A DNA stretch of 56,655 nucleotides from Akkermansia muciniphila. GTDB lineage: Bacteria; Verrucomicrobiota; Verrucomicrobiia; Verrucomicrobiales; Akkermansiaceae. The DNA is taken from the NCBI GenBank assembly GCA_945873305.1, contig CAMCCX010000005.1:1-56655 (forward strand), given 5' to 3'. The translations under genes and the position numbers were made by a program. The notes under the pieces are model-generated. The model was given only the letters and a program-made list of their open reading frames with translations, was not told where the DNA came from and did no database searches. The first letter of the stretch is position 1. Every line of letters starts with the position of its first letter. Shown piece after piece: positions 9,105-17,575 of this stretch.

Positions 9105-10346
9105 TCACTCGACCGGCAGCGCGCGCGGGATGGCGCGGGGGACTTCCGGCAACGGCTGGAATTCCTCGACGGGATTCGCCCGCAACGGCGGCGGCGCGGG
9201 CACTTCTTCCACGGGCAGCGCGCGCTTCGGTTTCACGAGAATCGCCTTGGGCGCCGGGGCCGGAGTCTCCTCGATGACGGCGGCTTTCTGCGGAACGACT
9301 TTCATCTGGTCCTTGGTTGGCGGGGTGTTCCGCATCCGGATTTCCACCCGGCGGTTGGCGGATTGCTCCTCGGTGGTGCCGGTGATGGTGATCGGTTCGT
9401 AACGCCCGAAACCGCGGGTGATGATCTTGGACGGGTCCATCCGCAGGGAGGTGACGAGGTAGTTTTTGACCGCCTCGGCGCGCTTGATCGAGAGGTTGAG
9501 GTTGAATTCGTCGCCGCCGACGAGGTCGGTGTGGCCCTCGATCCAGCAGAAAAGGCCGGGGTTCCGGTCCATCAGCAGGCCGAGTTTCATCAGACCGACT
9601 TTGGCGCTCTCGCGGAGCTCGGAGCTGTTGAATTCGAAAAGCAGGTCGCTAGGCAGCATGGTTTTCTTGCTGAGCAGGATGTTCGCGGGAAGATCGAGCA
9701 GGCTGTCGAGCGAGATCACGCCGTCGAGAGTGCCGTTCTCGACTTTGCCGTTGGCGCCTCGCTTGATGAGATCATCGGTGAATTTCCCGATCTCATGGTC
9801 GTCCGCGAGGACGGCTCCGGGGTCCACGGTCATCTGGCCGATTTCCGCAGGCTTGATGTTGACCGGCTCCCGGCCGAGTTCGGGGAGATCGGCGTCCACT
9901 TCCAGGCCGGCGGAAATTTCCAGCGCGGCGGCCTCGGGATTTCCCTCCTTGGCCGGGTTTTTCATCTGCAGCGCATACTCGGCCTCGACGATTGCGGGCT
10001 TGATGTCGATTTCCTGGTCCTTCGGCAAAATGTCCAGCAACTCGACCTCGTCGAGCAAGGCCGCGCTGTCCTTGGGCGGCTGGATGACCTCTTCCGGCGG
10101 CAGCGATTTTTCCAACTCCATCGGCCGCACTTGCATCTGGCTGACATCGATCGGGCGGGTGCTGAGTTCGCGGGCTTGCTCGAATTTGAAGGCGATCTTC
10201 ATTTCATCGAGCGCGAAGAAAACGACGACGTGAAGAAGGATGGACACCAACATCGCCACCGCCGCCCACCAGCCCAGACGATCCGGGCCGGGCAAGCGAT
10301 AAGCTCTCCCGCCGCGCGATGCACTCCATGTATAGGCGTTTGCCAC
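9105..10346 (-). CDS. OmpA-family peptidoglycan-binding protein with N-terminal membrane anchor
   Basis: 413 residues. A single transmembrane helix at about 27-45 (GWWAAVAMLVSILLHVVVFF) resembles the N-terminus of TonB-type proteins. A long acidic, Pro-containing region follows. An OmpA C-terminal domain lies around 235-345 with FEFNSSELRE, IEGHTDLVGGDEFNLNLS, RAEAVKNYLV and SANRRVEIRMR, the residues that contact diaminopimelate. The last 60 residues are Pro-rich with repeats of the ALPVE type. It probably tethers inner membrane to peptidoglycan rather than forming a barrel, since no outer-membrane domain is seen. A strong hairpin follows its stop. Confidence 0.85.
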   Translation of the reverse strand: MANAYTWSASRGGRAYRLPGPDRLGWWAAVAMLVSILLHVVVFFALDEMKIAFKFEQARELSTRPIDVSQMQVRPMELEKSLPPEEVIQPPKDSAALLDEVELLDILPKDQEIDIKPAIVEAEYALQMKNPAKEGNPEAAALEISAGLEVDADLPELGREPVNIKPAEIGQMTVDPGAVLADDHEIGKFTDDLIKRGANGKVENGTLDGVISLDSLLDLPANILLSKKTMLPSDLLFEFNSSELRESAKVGLMKLGLLMDRNPGLFCWIEGHTDLVGGDEFNLNLSIKRAEAVKNYLVTSLRMDPSKIITRGFGRYEPITITGTTEEQSANRRVEIRMRNTPPTKDQMKVVPQKAAVIEETPAPAPKAILVKPKRALPVEEVPAPPPLRANPVEEFQPLPEVPRAIPRALPVE

Positions 10347-10407
10347 GGCGGGACTATACCCGGATCGAAAGGGCTGGCAATCACCAGAAAGCCTGTTTAT
10401 TTTTGGT

Positions 10408-10424
10408 TTGGCACCTTGTGTGCT
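10408..10424 (+). promoter_or_regulatory. Sigma-54-like -24/-12 promoter
   Basis: TTGGCAC-CTTGTG-TGCT matches the sigma-54 consensus TTGGCAC(N)5TTGC at the GG (10410-10411) and GC (10422-10423) pairs with the required 10-nt gap. The expected start near 10435 would give a short leader to the ATG at 10451. No enhancer site was identified. Confidence 0.45.
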
Positions 10425-10450
10425 GTTTTTACAAACGACCTCCCCAATTT

Positions 10451-10759
10451 ATGGCTGCCAAGAAAACTGCGAAAACGACGCCCGAATCCGCTCCGAAAAA
10501 AGCCGAAGCGACTCCCAAGCCAGCGGCGAAAAAAGCCGCCAAAAAGGCCGCTGTCAAAAAGGCCGCTCCGGCCCCCGCCGCGGTGAAGCCCGCCGCCGCG
10601 AAGAAGACTCCCGCCAAAAAAGCCGCCGCGAAGCCCTCGCTCGACGCCGTCGCCCGCGCCGCTTATCTCAACTACCGCAACCGCGTGGAAAACGGCCTGC
10701 CCGGCGATTCCCACGGCGACTGGCTGGAAGCCGAGCGCCAACACACCGAGCGGGGCTGA
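10451..10759 (+). CDS. Lys/Ala-rich histone H1-like protein with C-terminal DUF2934
   Basis: 102 residues from MAAKKTAK; an in-frame ATG further upstream at 10319 would add an unlike stretch. Residues 2-62 are a low-complexity mix of AAKK, APKK and PAAKK motifs resembling eukaryotic H1 tails and bacterial AlgP/HC1-type DNA-binding proteins. Residues about 65-98 (AVARAAYLNYRNRVENGLPG, then HGDWLEAERQ) match DUF2934, a short helical module often found next to such tails. The protein probably binds DNA as a nucleoid component (inference). A sigma-54-like promoter sits 27 nt before the start. It is divergent from the ompA-like gene. Confidence 0.75.
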   Translation: MAAKKTAKTTPESAPKKAEATPKPAAKKAAKKAAVKKAAPAPAAVKPAAAKKTPAKKAAAKPSLDAVARAAYLNYRNRVENGLPGDSHGDWLEAERQHTERG

Positions 10760-10823
10760 TCGCCGGTTTTTTCCATCTCTTCCGGCTTGGACAAGCGGGG
10801 AAAACGCGATCACAGTCGGCCGC

Positions 10824-12152
10824 GTGAACCCCTCCTGCTCATCTCTCGGCATCGGCCTGGCCGGCTTCGGAACCGTCGGTTCCGGCGTCTGGAACACTCT
10901 TCAGCGCAACGGCGAACTCATCACCGGCCGCACCGGCGGAGGCGTGGCCCTGCACATCGCCAAAATCCTCGTCCGCGACCTCGCGAAAGTCCGCGCAACC
11001 ACCGGAGAAGTGGCCTCGGAGATGTTCACCACCGACTGGCGCGCCCTCGTCGCGGACCCGGCCGTGGACATCGTCGTCGAGCTCATCGGCGGCACGACCG
11101 ACGCGTTTGAAATCGTCGCCGCCGCCCTGCGCGCCAAAAAACCAGTGGTCACGGGCAACAAAGCCCTCCTCGCCGAGCGCGGAGTCGAGCTGTTCGCCAT
11201 TTCCCGGGAAATGGACACGCCGATCCACTTCGAAGCAGCCGTCGCCGGCGGCATTCCGATCATCCGCACCGTGCAGGACTCGTTCATCGGCAACCGCATC
11301 CATTCGTTTTCCGGAATCATCAACGGCACTTCAAACTACATCCTCGGCCGCATGACCGATGCCGGGCTCACCTTCGAAGCCGCGCTCGGCGAGGCCCAGG
11401 CGCTTGGCTACGCCGAGGCCGATCCGGCGCTCGACGTCAACGGCTGGGACGCCGCCCACAAGGCGATTCTCCTCGCCACCCTGGCCTACGGATTCCCGAT
11501 CAATCCCGCATCGATCCACGTCTCAGGCATCGAGCAAGTCCGCCCGGCCGACATCAATTTCGCCAAAAACCTCGGCTACGTCGTCAAGCTGCTCGCAGTC
11601 ATCCGGGAGCACGCCGACGGCTCCGTCGAGCTCCGCATCCAGCCGTCTTTCCTCGCCCAAACCAACATCCTCGCCTCCGTCCACGGCGTCTTCAACGCCG
11701 TCGCCGTGCATGGCGACGCCGCCGGCGAGTCGCTTTTCTACGGTCGCGGCGCTGGCCAGGATCCCACCGCTTCTTCAGTCGTGGCGGATCTCGTGGAAGC
11801 GGCGCGCTCGCTGAAGCAGGTTTCCGGCCACCGCGGTTTCCTGCCCTATCGCGAAAGCGGCCGGATTCTGCCAGTCGGGGAAACTTCCACTGCGTATTAC
11901 GTCCGTTTCGACGTCACCGACCGCCCCGGCGTGGTCGCGGAAATCGCGCGCGTTCTGGCGGACCACCGCATCGGCATTTCCGGCACCCATTCACCCGTCA
12001 ATCCTGCCAATCCGGACGCCGCCTTCGTGGACATGGTTTTCCTGCTTCACACCTGCCCGTTCGGGAAACTTCAAGCCGCGCTCACTGAAATCGAGGCGCT
12101 CGACTGCATCAACAGCACGCCGGTCGTCTTCCGCATCGAGAATCTCGGCTGA
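10824..12152 (+). CDS. hom: Homoserine dehydrogenase
   Basis: NAD(P)H-dependent reduction of aspartate semialdehyde to homoserine, the branch point to threonine and methionine. It has 442 residues from a GTG start. The Rossmann motif GLAGFGTVGSGVWNTL is near the N-terminus. The catalytic region contains VVTGNKALLAERG, FEAAVAGGIPIIRTVQDS, INGTSNYIL and LGYAEADPALDVNGWDAAHK. An ACT domain at about 355-435 (VRFDVTDRPGVVAEIARVL) suggests feedback control by an amino acid, commonly threonine. There is no aspartokinase fusion. It is convergent with the DUF1287 gene, 16 nt apart. Confidence 0.96.
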   Translation: MNPSCSSLGIGLAGFGTVGSGVWNTLQRNGELITGRTGGGVALHIAKILVRDLAKVRATTGEVASEMFTTDWRALVADPAVDIVVELIGGTTDAFEIVAAALRAKKPVVTGNKALLAERGVELFAISREMDTPIHFEAAVAGGIPIIRTVQDSFIGNRIHSFSGIINGTSNYILGRMTDAGLTFEAALGEAQALGYAEADPALDVNGWDAAHKAILLATLAYGFPINPASIHVSGIEQVRPADINFAKNLGYVVKLLAVIREHADGSVELRIQPSFLAQTNILASVHGVFNAVAVHGDAAGESLFYGRGAGQDPTASSVVADLVEAARSLKQVSGHRGFLPYRESGRILPVGETSTAYYVRFDVTDRPGVVAEIARVLADHRIGISGTHSPVNPANPDAAFVDMVFLLHTCPFGKLQAALTEIEALDCINSTPVVFRIENLG

Positions 12153-12168
12153 TCCCGGCCGGGAAATT

Positions 12169-12924
12169 TCACTGCGCCCCGTCAGCCGGAAAGCGGAAAT
12201 GGCGCTGGATGCTGTAGTCGAAAAGGATGTTCTCCCATTTCACGCCGGCACCGATGTTGTGGACGACCCACATTTCATTCGCACGGTCGCCAGGCCCCGG
12301 AACGATGATCCCGATGTGCGGCTCCGCGTTGCCGAGCGACCAAACGACGATGTCTCCCGGAAGATAGTCGGCCGCATTTCGCGACGGAGTCAGGGTTTGT
12401 CCCTTGTGCTCGAAAAAGCGCTGGAGGTTCGGAATCCGGCGATGGTCGATGTTCGCATCGGGAGCCGCCGCATTCCAAAGCTGCGGATAGGTGCGGAAAT
12501 TCTCGGCCATGTCCTCATGCACCAACACTTGCAAATCCGTGCCCATCGCGCGGTAGCAGCGGACCAGCACATCCGCGGCGACGCCTTTATTTGCTGGCAC
12601 GTCACCGTTAGGATAGGCTATTTTGTAATAGGACGGGTCGAAGGTGACAACATCCCCGGAATGGGAAAGCGCGGCGGCGGCGAGGCCGTCGCCGAAGCTC
12701 TTGGAACTCTCCAGCGAGGAAATCAACAGGGCCGCCTGATCCATCGATGCGCCCACCTGGGCCGCCTTGAGAAAGGGAATCAACGGTCGGCCAAACCAGA
12801 AGCCCATGCCCAAGGCGATCGCGATGATCACCCAGCCGCCGAAGAAGTTGCGGCGCTTCGGCTTTTGAGGGCGCGGGCCAATATACTCAATGGTGCTGTA
12901 AAATCCGGATTTCGAACGGGCCAT
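12169..12924 (-). CDS. DUF1287 family membrane-anchored protein
   Basis: 251 residues from MARSKSGFYS. One transmembrane helix at about 28-47 (WVIIAIALGMGFWFG) places the rest outside. The DUF1287 core includes YYKIAYPNGDVPANKGVAADVLVRCYRAMG, given here only as landmarks at residues 110-140, LQVLVHEDMAENF, and the later DIVVWSLGNAEPHIGIIV and VHNIGAG. DUF1287 is related to cysteine peptidase-like NlpC/CHAP folds, but no clear catalytic Cys is seen at the expected place (DVLVRCYRAMG has one candidate). The upstream extension in the same frame is not family-like. The gene is divergent from the CBM9-like gene. Confidence 0.78.
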   Translation of the reverse strand: MARSKSGFYSTIEYIGPRPQKPKRRNFFGGWVIIAIALGMGFWFGRPLIPFLKAAQVGASMDQAALLISSLESSKSFGDGLAAAALSHSGDVVTFDPSYYKIAYPNGDVPANKGVAADVLVRCYRAMGTDLQVLVHEDMAENFRTYPQLWNAAAPDANIDHRRIPNLQRFFEHKGQTLTPSRNAADYLPGDIVVWSLGNAEPHIGIIVPGPGDRANEMWVVHNIGAGVKWENILFDYSIQRHFRFPADGAQ

Positions 12925-13063
12925 GAATAAATTTGTTAAGGGGCTTGAATCAAATGCCCGGCCAAAAAGCCACCAAATTTCCGTTTTTTTTTGCGATGCC
13001 GGAAATCGGAACTCATTTCGTGCCTCGACATCAAATCCCGGCCGCGCCCAGATTCCCGGCGTG

Positions 13064-13666
13064 ATGGTTTTTCGCAGCGCCCGGCCCTTGGTTTGGGGCG
13101 AATTGGATGTGCCCTTGTTCGGCTTGGAAAAAGATCTGCACGGCACCCCTCTGCAGGTTGCCGCGGCTTTTTCCATCGTCACCGACGAGCGGTATTTGTG
13201 GTTCATCGCCAATCACCGACAGCCCGCGCTCCTCCACCCGAAAGCCCGGCCCGGCGCTTTCCAAGCGCAACTCTGGCGCTACGACGTCGCCGAGCTGTTT
13301 CTCGCCGACCCGGTCAGCGGACGCTACTTCGAGTTCAACCTCGCGCCTAACGGAGCTTGGTGGACCTGTGAGTTCACCGCCCCGCGGGTGCGGGCGGAAG
13401 AGGTGGAAATCGCGATGCCCGAGGTCGCGACATTCTCCGAAATGTCCGCCGACGGCTCCTGGCTCGCCGCCATGGCCATCCCTCTCGACCTGCTGCGCGC
13501 ACGGCTGGATTTCGGGCCGGAGACGCGGCTCAACGTGGCGATGATCCTCGAGTCCCCGGATCAAAAGTTCGTCAGCGCCAACGATCTGGGAGCCGGCGAG
13601 CCGGATTTCCATCAGCCGCAGCGGTTCTCGAAAATCCAGTTCGCGCCCTTGCCGGCTTCAGCCTGA
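13064..13666 (+). CDS. CBM9/DOMON-like protein
   Basis: 200 residues from MVFRSARPLVWGELDV. Motifs such as LWRYDVAELFLADP and GRYFEFNLAPNGAWW fit the CBM9-like/DOMON-like beta-sandwich fold seen in many proteins that bind sugars or haem. No signal peptide is visible, so it may act in the cytoplasm. The frame is open upstream to 12923, but the added 47 residues overlap the divergent DUF1287 start and look non-coding. It lies 62 nt before the plsC-like gene and may share its transcript. Ligand and role are unknown. Confidence 0.65.
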   Translation: MVFRSARPLVWGELDVPLFGLEKDLHGTPLQVAAAFSIVTDERYLWFIANHRQPALLHPKARPGAFQAQLWRYDVAELFLADPVSGRYFEFNLAPNGAWWTCEFTAPRVRAEEVEIAMPEVATFSEMSADGSWLAAMAIPLDLLRARLDFGPETRLNVAMILESPDQKFVSANDLGAGEPDFHQPQRFSKIQFAPLPASA

Positions 13667-13693
13667 CGGATGGCGAGCCGGTGGAATTCCGGT

Positions 13694-13720
13694 TTGACAT
13701 CGCCTTCATTGGTGTAGCAT
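13694..13720 (+). promoter_or_regulatory. Sigma-70-like promoter, probably leaderless, for plsC-like gene
   Basis: Consensus -35 TTGACA at 13694-13699, 15-nt spacer, -10-like TAGCAT at 13715-13720, then only 8 nt to the ATG. Transcription would start at or next to the start codon. The short spacer lowers confidence. Confidence 0.4.
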
Positions 13721-13728
13721 CCGCCGCA

Positions 13729-15018
13729 ATGAGCGCTTCCATCATCCGCCGCTTGTCGGGCGATTTCATCCGCCTGACCGGAGGCGCTCTGATCCGCTGG
13801 ATCTATCGGGTCCAAGTGGTCCATCCCGAGCGCCTCCCGGCGACGGGCGGGGCGCTGTTACTGCCTAACCACATCACCTTCGCGGACGGCTTTTTCATCG
13901 CCGCCGCCTGCCGCAAGCCGGTCCGCTTCGTGATGGACGAGGCCTACGTGGCCAGGCGCTCGGTGCGCCTTTTCACCAGCATTTTCCAAACGGTGACGAT
14001 CCGGGTGAACCAACCGCGCGAGGCCATCCGCATCACCATCGAGGCGCTGCAAAGCGGCGATCTCGTCTGCCTGTTTCCCGAGGGACAACTCACCCGCACC
14101 GGCACGCTCAACGAACTCAAGCGCGGCTGCGAACTCATCGCGAGAAAGGCCGGCCATCCGCTCATCCCGCTGTGGTGCGACGGCGCGTGGGGATCGGTTT
14201 TTTCTTACGAGCGCGGCAGGTTTTTCGGCAAGCGGCCTTACCTGAAACGGCCCGGAATCATCGTGGCGCTGGGGCATCAAATCAGCCCGGATGAGGTGGA
14301 TCTGGAAATCGTCCGGCAGGAAATGTTAGCCGCGTCCGCGGAGGCGGTTTCCAAACGCTTCGAGTCGCCCCGCTGGGGCGCGCGGCTGCCCCGGGGAAAT
14401 GGCGACGCGCTCAAAAAGCTTCGCAAGGCCGGCGAAGCCGCGATCCGCCGGGCGTGGGTCAACGGCCACCAGATCAGCCAGGTCAGCACCCTGCAATGGC
14501 GGCAACCGTTTTCGATTTTGAAGGACGACCCGGTGCCCTCGAGCCTGCCCGGCTTGCGGCTGGCGTTTCCCGAAATGGTCCGTGCGGAAGTCAAAACCCA
14601 CGACTTCGTTCCTGGCGAACAATCCGCCACCTGGGTCGGCGGAGACCGCCTGCGACAGGTGCTCGGCCACACCCAGCTATCAGCCGCGATTGTGTTTTAC
14701 GACTTCGGCGAGCACGCTTTGGACCCGGTCTATCGGGCAGGGCTGCTGCACTGCCCCTGCCTCGCCGTCGGTGGAATGGTCATCGCGATGTCGATGCCCG
14801 ATCCAACGAAACCGTGGGCGGATAGCGAGCCCCAGCCGGGCCACAAACCCGGCACGTGGGGCAAGCTCCTGCCAGGCTGGTGTCTTCTCCCATCCGAAAG
14901 CGGCGGCTTGCGGGCGCACGGCCCCGCGGCTCCGGAAAACGGACTCGAGCTACCGGCGGGATCCTTCCTCGACGCGGAAGGTTTCCTCACGCGGCCCGCT
15001 CCGAAAAACCGTCGTTAA
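13729..15018 (+). CDS. PlsC-type acyltransferase with unusual C-terminal half
   Basis: 429 residues from MSASIIRRL. Residues 25-190 form a PlsC/LPLAT domain: acyltransferase motif NHITFAD (His48, Asp53), FPEGQLTRTG as the phosphate-binding motif and HPLIPLWCDG. It probably acylates lysophospholipid or glycerol 3-phosphate at the inner membrane. The second half has no intact ligase motif, but VIAMSMPDP...HKPGTWGKLLPGW and GSFLDAEGFLTRP are reminiscent of the C-terminal part of AMP-forming acyl-ACP synthetases that occur fused to PlsC in Aas. This could be a degenerate relic of such a fusion. It ends 2 nt from the convergent M16 gene. Confidence 0.8.
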   Translation: MSASIIRRLSGDFIRLTGGALIRWIYRVQVVHPERLPATGGALLLPNHITFADGFFIAAACRKPVRFVMDEAYVARRSVRLFTSIFQTVTIRVNQPREAIRITIEALQSGDLVCLFPEGQLTRTGTLNELKRGCELIARKAGHPLIPLWCDGAWGSVFSYERGRFFGKRPYLKRPGIIVALGHQISPDEVDLEIVRQEMLAASAEAVSKRFESPRWGARLPRGNGDALKKLRKAGEAAIRRAWVNGHQISQVSTLQWRQPFSILKDDPVPSSLPGLRLAFPEMVRAEVKTHDFVPGEQSATWVGGDRLRQVLGHTQLSAAIVFYDFGEHALDPVYRAGLLHCPCLAVGGMVIAMSMPDPTKPWADSEPQPGHKPGTWGKLLPGWCLLPSESGGLRAHGPAAPENGLELPAGSFLDAEGFLTRPAPKNRR

Positions 15019-15020
15019 GC

Positions 15021-17528
15021 CTACTCTGGCAGGACGGTGACAATGGTCGGCGCGACCGAGAAAACGCGGGCGGCGGTTTCGCGGACTTGGGCGGAAGTTA
15101 GAGCGTTGTAGGCCGCGGGCAGGCGCCGGTATTCGTCGGCGGGGTGGCCGAACAACAGGTCGAGCGCGACGTGGCGGGCGATGGCGGACGGCGATTGCTG
15201 TTGGATGGCGAGACCGCTGAGAACGGTGGAACGGACGCGATCAAACGCTTCGTCCGGGATGCCCTGGCTGGCGATTTTTTCGATTTCGATGAGAATTTCC
15301 CGCCGCGCGAGCTCGACCTGCGCGGGCGAGGTGGCGACGTAGAAGGTGAAGAGCCCGGCGTCGTAGCCGAGAAACTGGGTGGCTCCGACCTGATAGGCGA
15401 GGCCGAGTTCCTCGCGGATGCGGGTGAACAGCGGACCCGCCATGTCGCTGGCGTATTCCTGGATCATCGCCAGCGCGTGGCGGTCCGCGCCGCTGACGGT
15501 GGTGCCGGGGAAGCCGATGGTTAGGACAGCCTGCTTCTTCGGCAGGTGGCGGATGAGGTGCGCGCCCGGGGCGGACTGGCTGGCCGGTGCCGACCAGCGC
15601 TCGCCTTGCGGAAGCGCGGAAAATTTCCCGGCGATGAGTTCAAGCGTCGCCGCCGGATCGAAATCCCCGGCGATGGCGAGCGTGACGTTGGACGCGTTGA
15701 AATGGCGTGAGTGGTGGGCGCTGAGCGCGAGGCGGTCCAGCGCGGTGAGGCTTTCCATCGAGCCGAGCGAATCGAGGCCGTAGCCGACACCGCCGAACGC
15801 CGCCTCGCGCAGGGCGCGAAATCCGGTGTGCAGCGGGTCTTGCAGGGCTTCTTCCAAGGCGGCGAGCTGGCTGGCTTTTTCCCGGCCGATCGCGTCATCC
15901 GGAAGCGAAGGCGAAAGGATGACCTCGGCGAAAACATCGGCGATGGTCGCGAGATCCGGCGCGAGTCCGGCGGCTTGGACAAGCAGCGCGTTGTTGCCGG
16001 CCGTCGCGCCGATCGACGCGCCGAGTGACTCCAAGGTGACGGCGATTTCCTGGGCAGTGCGGGTGAGCGTGCCTTTGGAAAGCGTCGAGGCGAGCAGCTG
16101 GTTGAGGCCGTTGGTTTCCGGGGTTTCGGACGGAAGCCCGCCGCGCACGGCGACTTGAAAATGGACGAGTGGGACGCGGTGGTCCGGGATGAGCGCGAGG
16201 GTGAGACCGTTGTCCAAAACGTGGGCCTGGAGTGCCTCGCGGACGCGGGCGGTTTTTGCGGTGCGGGCCGGGGCAGGGGCGTCTAGCGGATCGAGGATGG
16301 TGAGGCTGAGGCGGCTTTCCGTGAGCGTGGCGGCGGCGCGGCGGATGTCGGCCGCGGTGACCGCCTGGATGGCGGCGAGGTAGCGGCGGGTGAAATCGAG
16401 GTCGCGGGCTTCATGCCAGTTTGAAGCGAGGTCCGACGCGCGGCCGGAGGCGGTGGTCAGGCTGCGGAACTGGCTGGCGGCGATCTGGCGTTTCGCCTTG
16501 GCGAGATCGTCGTCCAGCTCGGCGGCGCCGATGGCGGCGACTTCGGATAGAATCGCCTCGATCAGGGCGTCGCGCTTGGCGGGCTCGGCATCGGCGGAAG
16601 CGCCTAGCAGTCCTTCGCGGCCGGGGCCGGTCCACGAGAACGCGGAAATTTCCAGCGCCAGCTCTCGCTCCTCGCGCAGGCTGCGGTGAAGGCGCGACGA
16701 GCGGCCGCGGCCGAGGATGGTGGCAAGCACGTCGAACGCGGGCGCGTCCGGATGGTCGAGCGCGGGGGCCTTCCACGAGAGGGAAATCCGGCTGGTGGGG
16801 ACGGCGAAGGTTTCGCGCGCGCGGCGCGGCCCGATCTGCGGCGCGTCACGGGCGACGAGCGGATCGCGACCGCCACCGGGAAGGCAGCCGGCGGTGAGCT
16901 CGGCGGCCATTTTCCTCGCCTCTTCCGGATCGAAATCCCCGGAAATCACCGCGAAGCAACGATCCGGCGTGTAACGGGCGCGGTGGTATTCGGTGAGGTC
17001 CTGATGACGGATGGCATCGAACAAATGACGGTGGCCGATGACCGGATGGCGGCGCGGATCGTGGGCGAAGACCGTGGAGAATAACAGGCGCGAGGCGGCG
17101 TTGTCCGGATCATCGAGGCCCATGTCGATTTCCCGGCGGATGACGTCCTTTTCCTTCTCAAACTCGGATTCCGGCAGGATGGGGAAGAAGACGAGATTGG
17201 TCAGGGTTTTGAGGAAAACAGGCAGCGAGGCGGCCGGCCCGTCGATGTAATAGACGGTGCGGTCGAAGCTGGTGTAGGCGTTCCAATGTCCGCCGGCGGC
17301 CTGCACGGTGTCTGCCAGAGTGTCGGCGTCGAAGTCGCGGGTGCCTTTGAAAACCATGTGCTCGAGGAAATGGGAGATCCCGCCGCCGAGGTGGGCGTCC
17401 TCGTGCATGCTGCCGGTGGCCACCCAGATTTGGGCGCTAACAACCGGCGCGGCGGGGTCCGGATCCAGGATCAGGGTGAGGCCGTTGGGAAGCGTCTCGA
17501 CGGTGGCGGCGGTAGCGGGGTATTCCAT
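15021..17528 (-). CDS. M16 family zinc metalloprotease (pitrilysin/processing-peptidase type)
   Basis: 835 residues from MEYPATAATVETLPNGL; the frame is open 27 codons further but those are not family-like. The inverted zinc motif HFLEH is at 53-57, and the downstream helix REIDMGLDDP supplies the distal Glu. The first M16 half plus M16_C runs to about residue 410. A second homologous half starting LDNGLTLALIPDHRVPLVHF has no HxxEH and is the inactive lid half. No signal peptide is predicted, so cytoplasmic peptide degradation is likely. It is divergent from the small membrane protein at 17576. Confidence 0.92.
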   Translation of the reverse strand: MEYPATAATVETLPNGLTLILDPDPAAPVVSAQIWVATGSMHEDAHLGGGISHFLEHMVFKGTRDFDADTLADTVQAAGGHWNAYTSFDRTVYYIDGPAASLPVFLKTLTNLVFFPILPESEFEKEKDVIRREIDMGLDDPDNAASRLLFSTVFAHDPRRHPVIGHRHLFDAIRHQDLTEYHRARYTPDRCFAVISGDFDPEEARKMAAELTAGCLPGGGRDPLVARDAPQIGPRRARETFAVPTSRISLSWKAPALDHPDAPAFDVLATILGRGRSSRLHRSLREERELALEISAFSWTGPGREGLLGASADAEPAKRDALIEAILSEVAAIGAAELDDDLAKAKRQIAASQFRSLTTASGRASDLASNWHEARDLDFTRRYLAAIQAVTAADIRRAAATLTESRLSLTILDPLDAPAPARTAKTARVREALQAHVLDNGLTLALIPDHRVPLVHFQVAVRGGLPSETPETNGLNQLLASTLSKGTLTRTAQEIAVTLESLGASIGATAGNNALLVQAAGLAPDLATIADVFAEVILSPSLPDDAIGREKASQLAALEEALQDPLHTGFRALREAAFGGVGYGLDSLGSMESLTALDRLALSAHHSRHFNASNVTLAIAGDFDPAATLELIAGKFSALPQGERWSAPASQSAPGAHLIRHLPKKQAVLTIGFPGTTVSGADRHALAMIQEYASDMAGPLFTRIREELGLAYQVGATQFLGYDAGLFTFYVATSPAQVELARREILIEIEKIASQGIPDEAFDRVRSTVLSGLAIQQQSPSAIARHVALDLLFGHPADEYRRLPAAYNALTSAQVRETAARVFSVAPTIVTVLPE

Positions 17529-17575
17529 GAAGTTCTGGCTTGGATGAAGGGGTGAATGACGTATAAGCGTCACCA

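Noticed and set aside
12153-12164. Perfect 12-bp palindrome TCCCGGCCGGGA between hom and DUF1287
   Set aside because: It has no loop and no T-run. In GC-rich DNA such a short palindrome is expected now and then, so it was not called a terminator.
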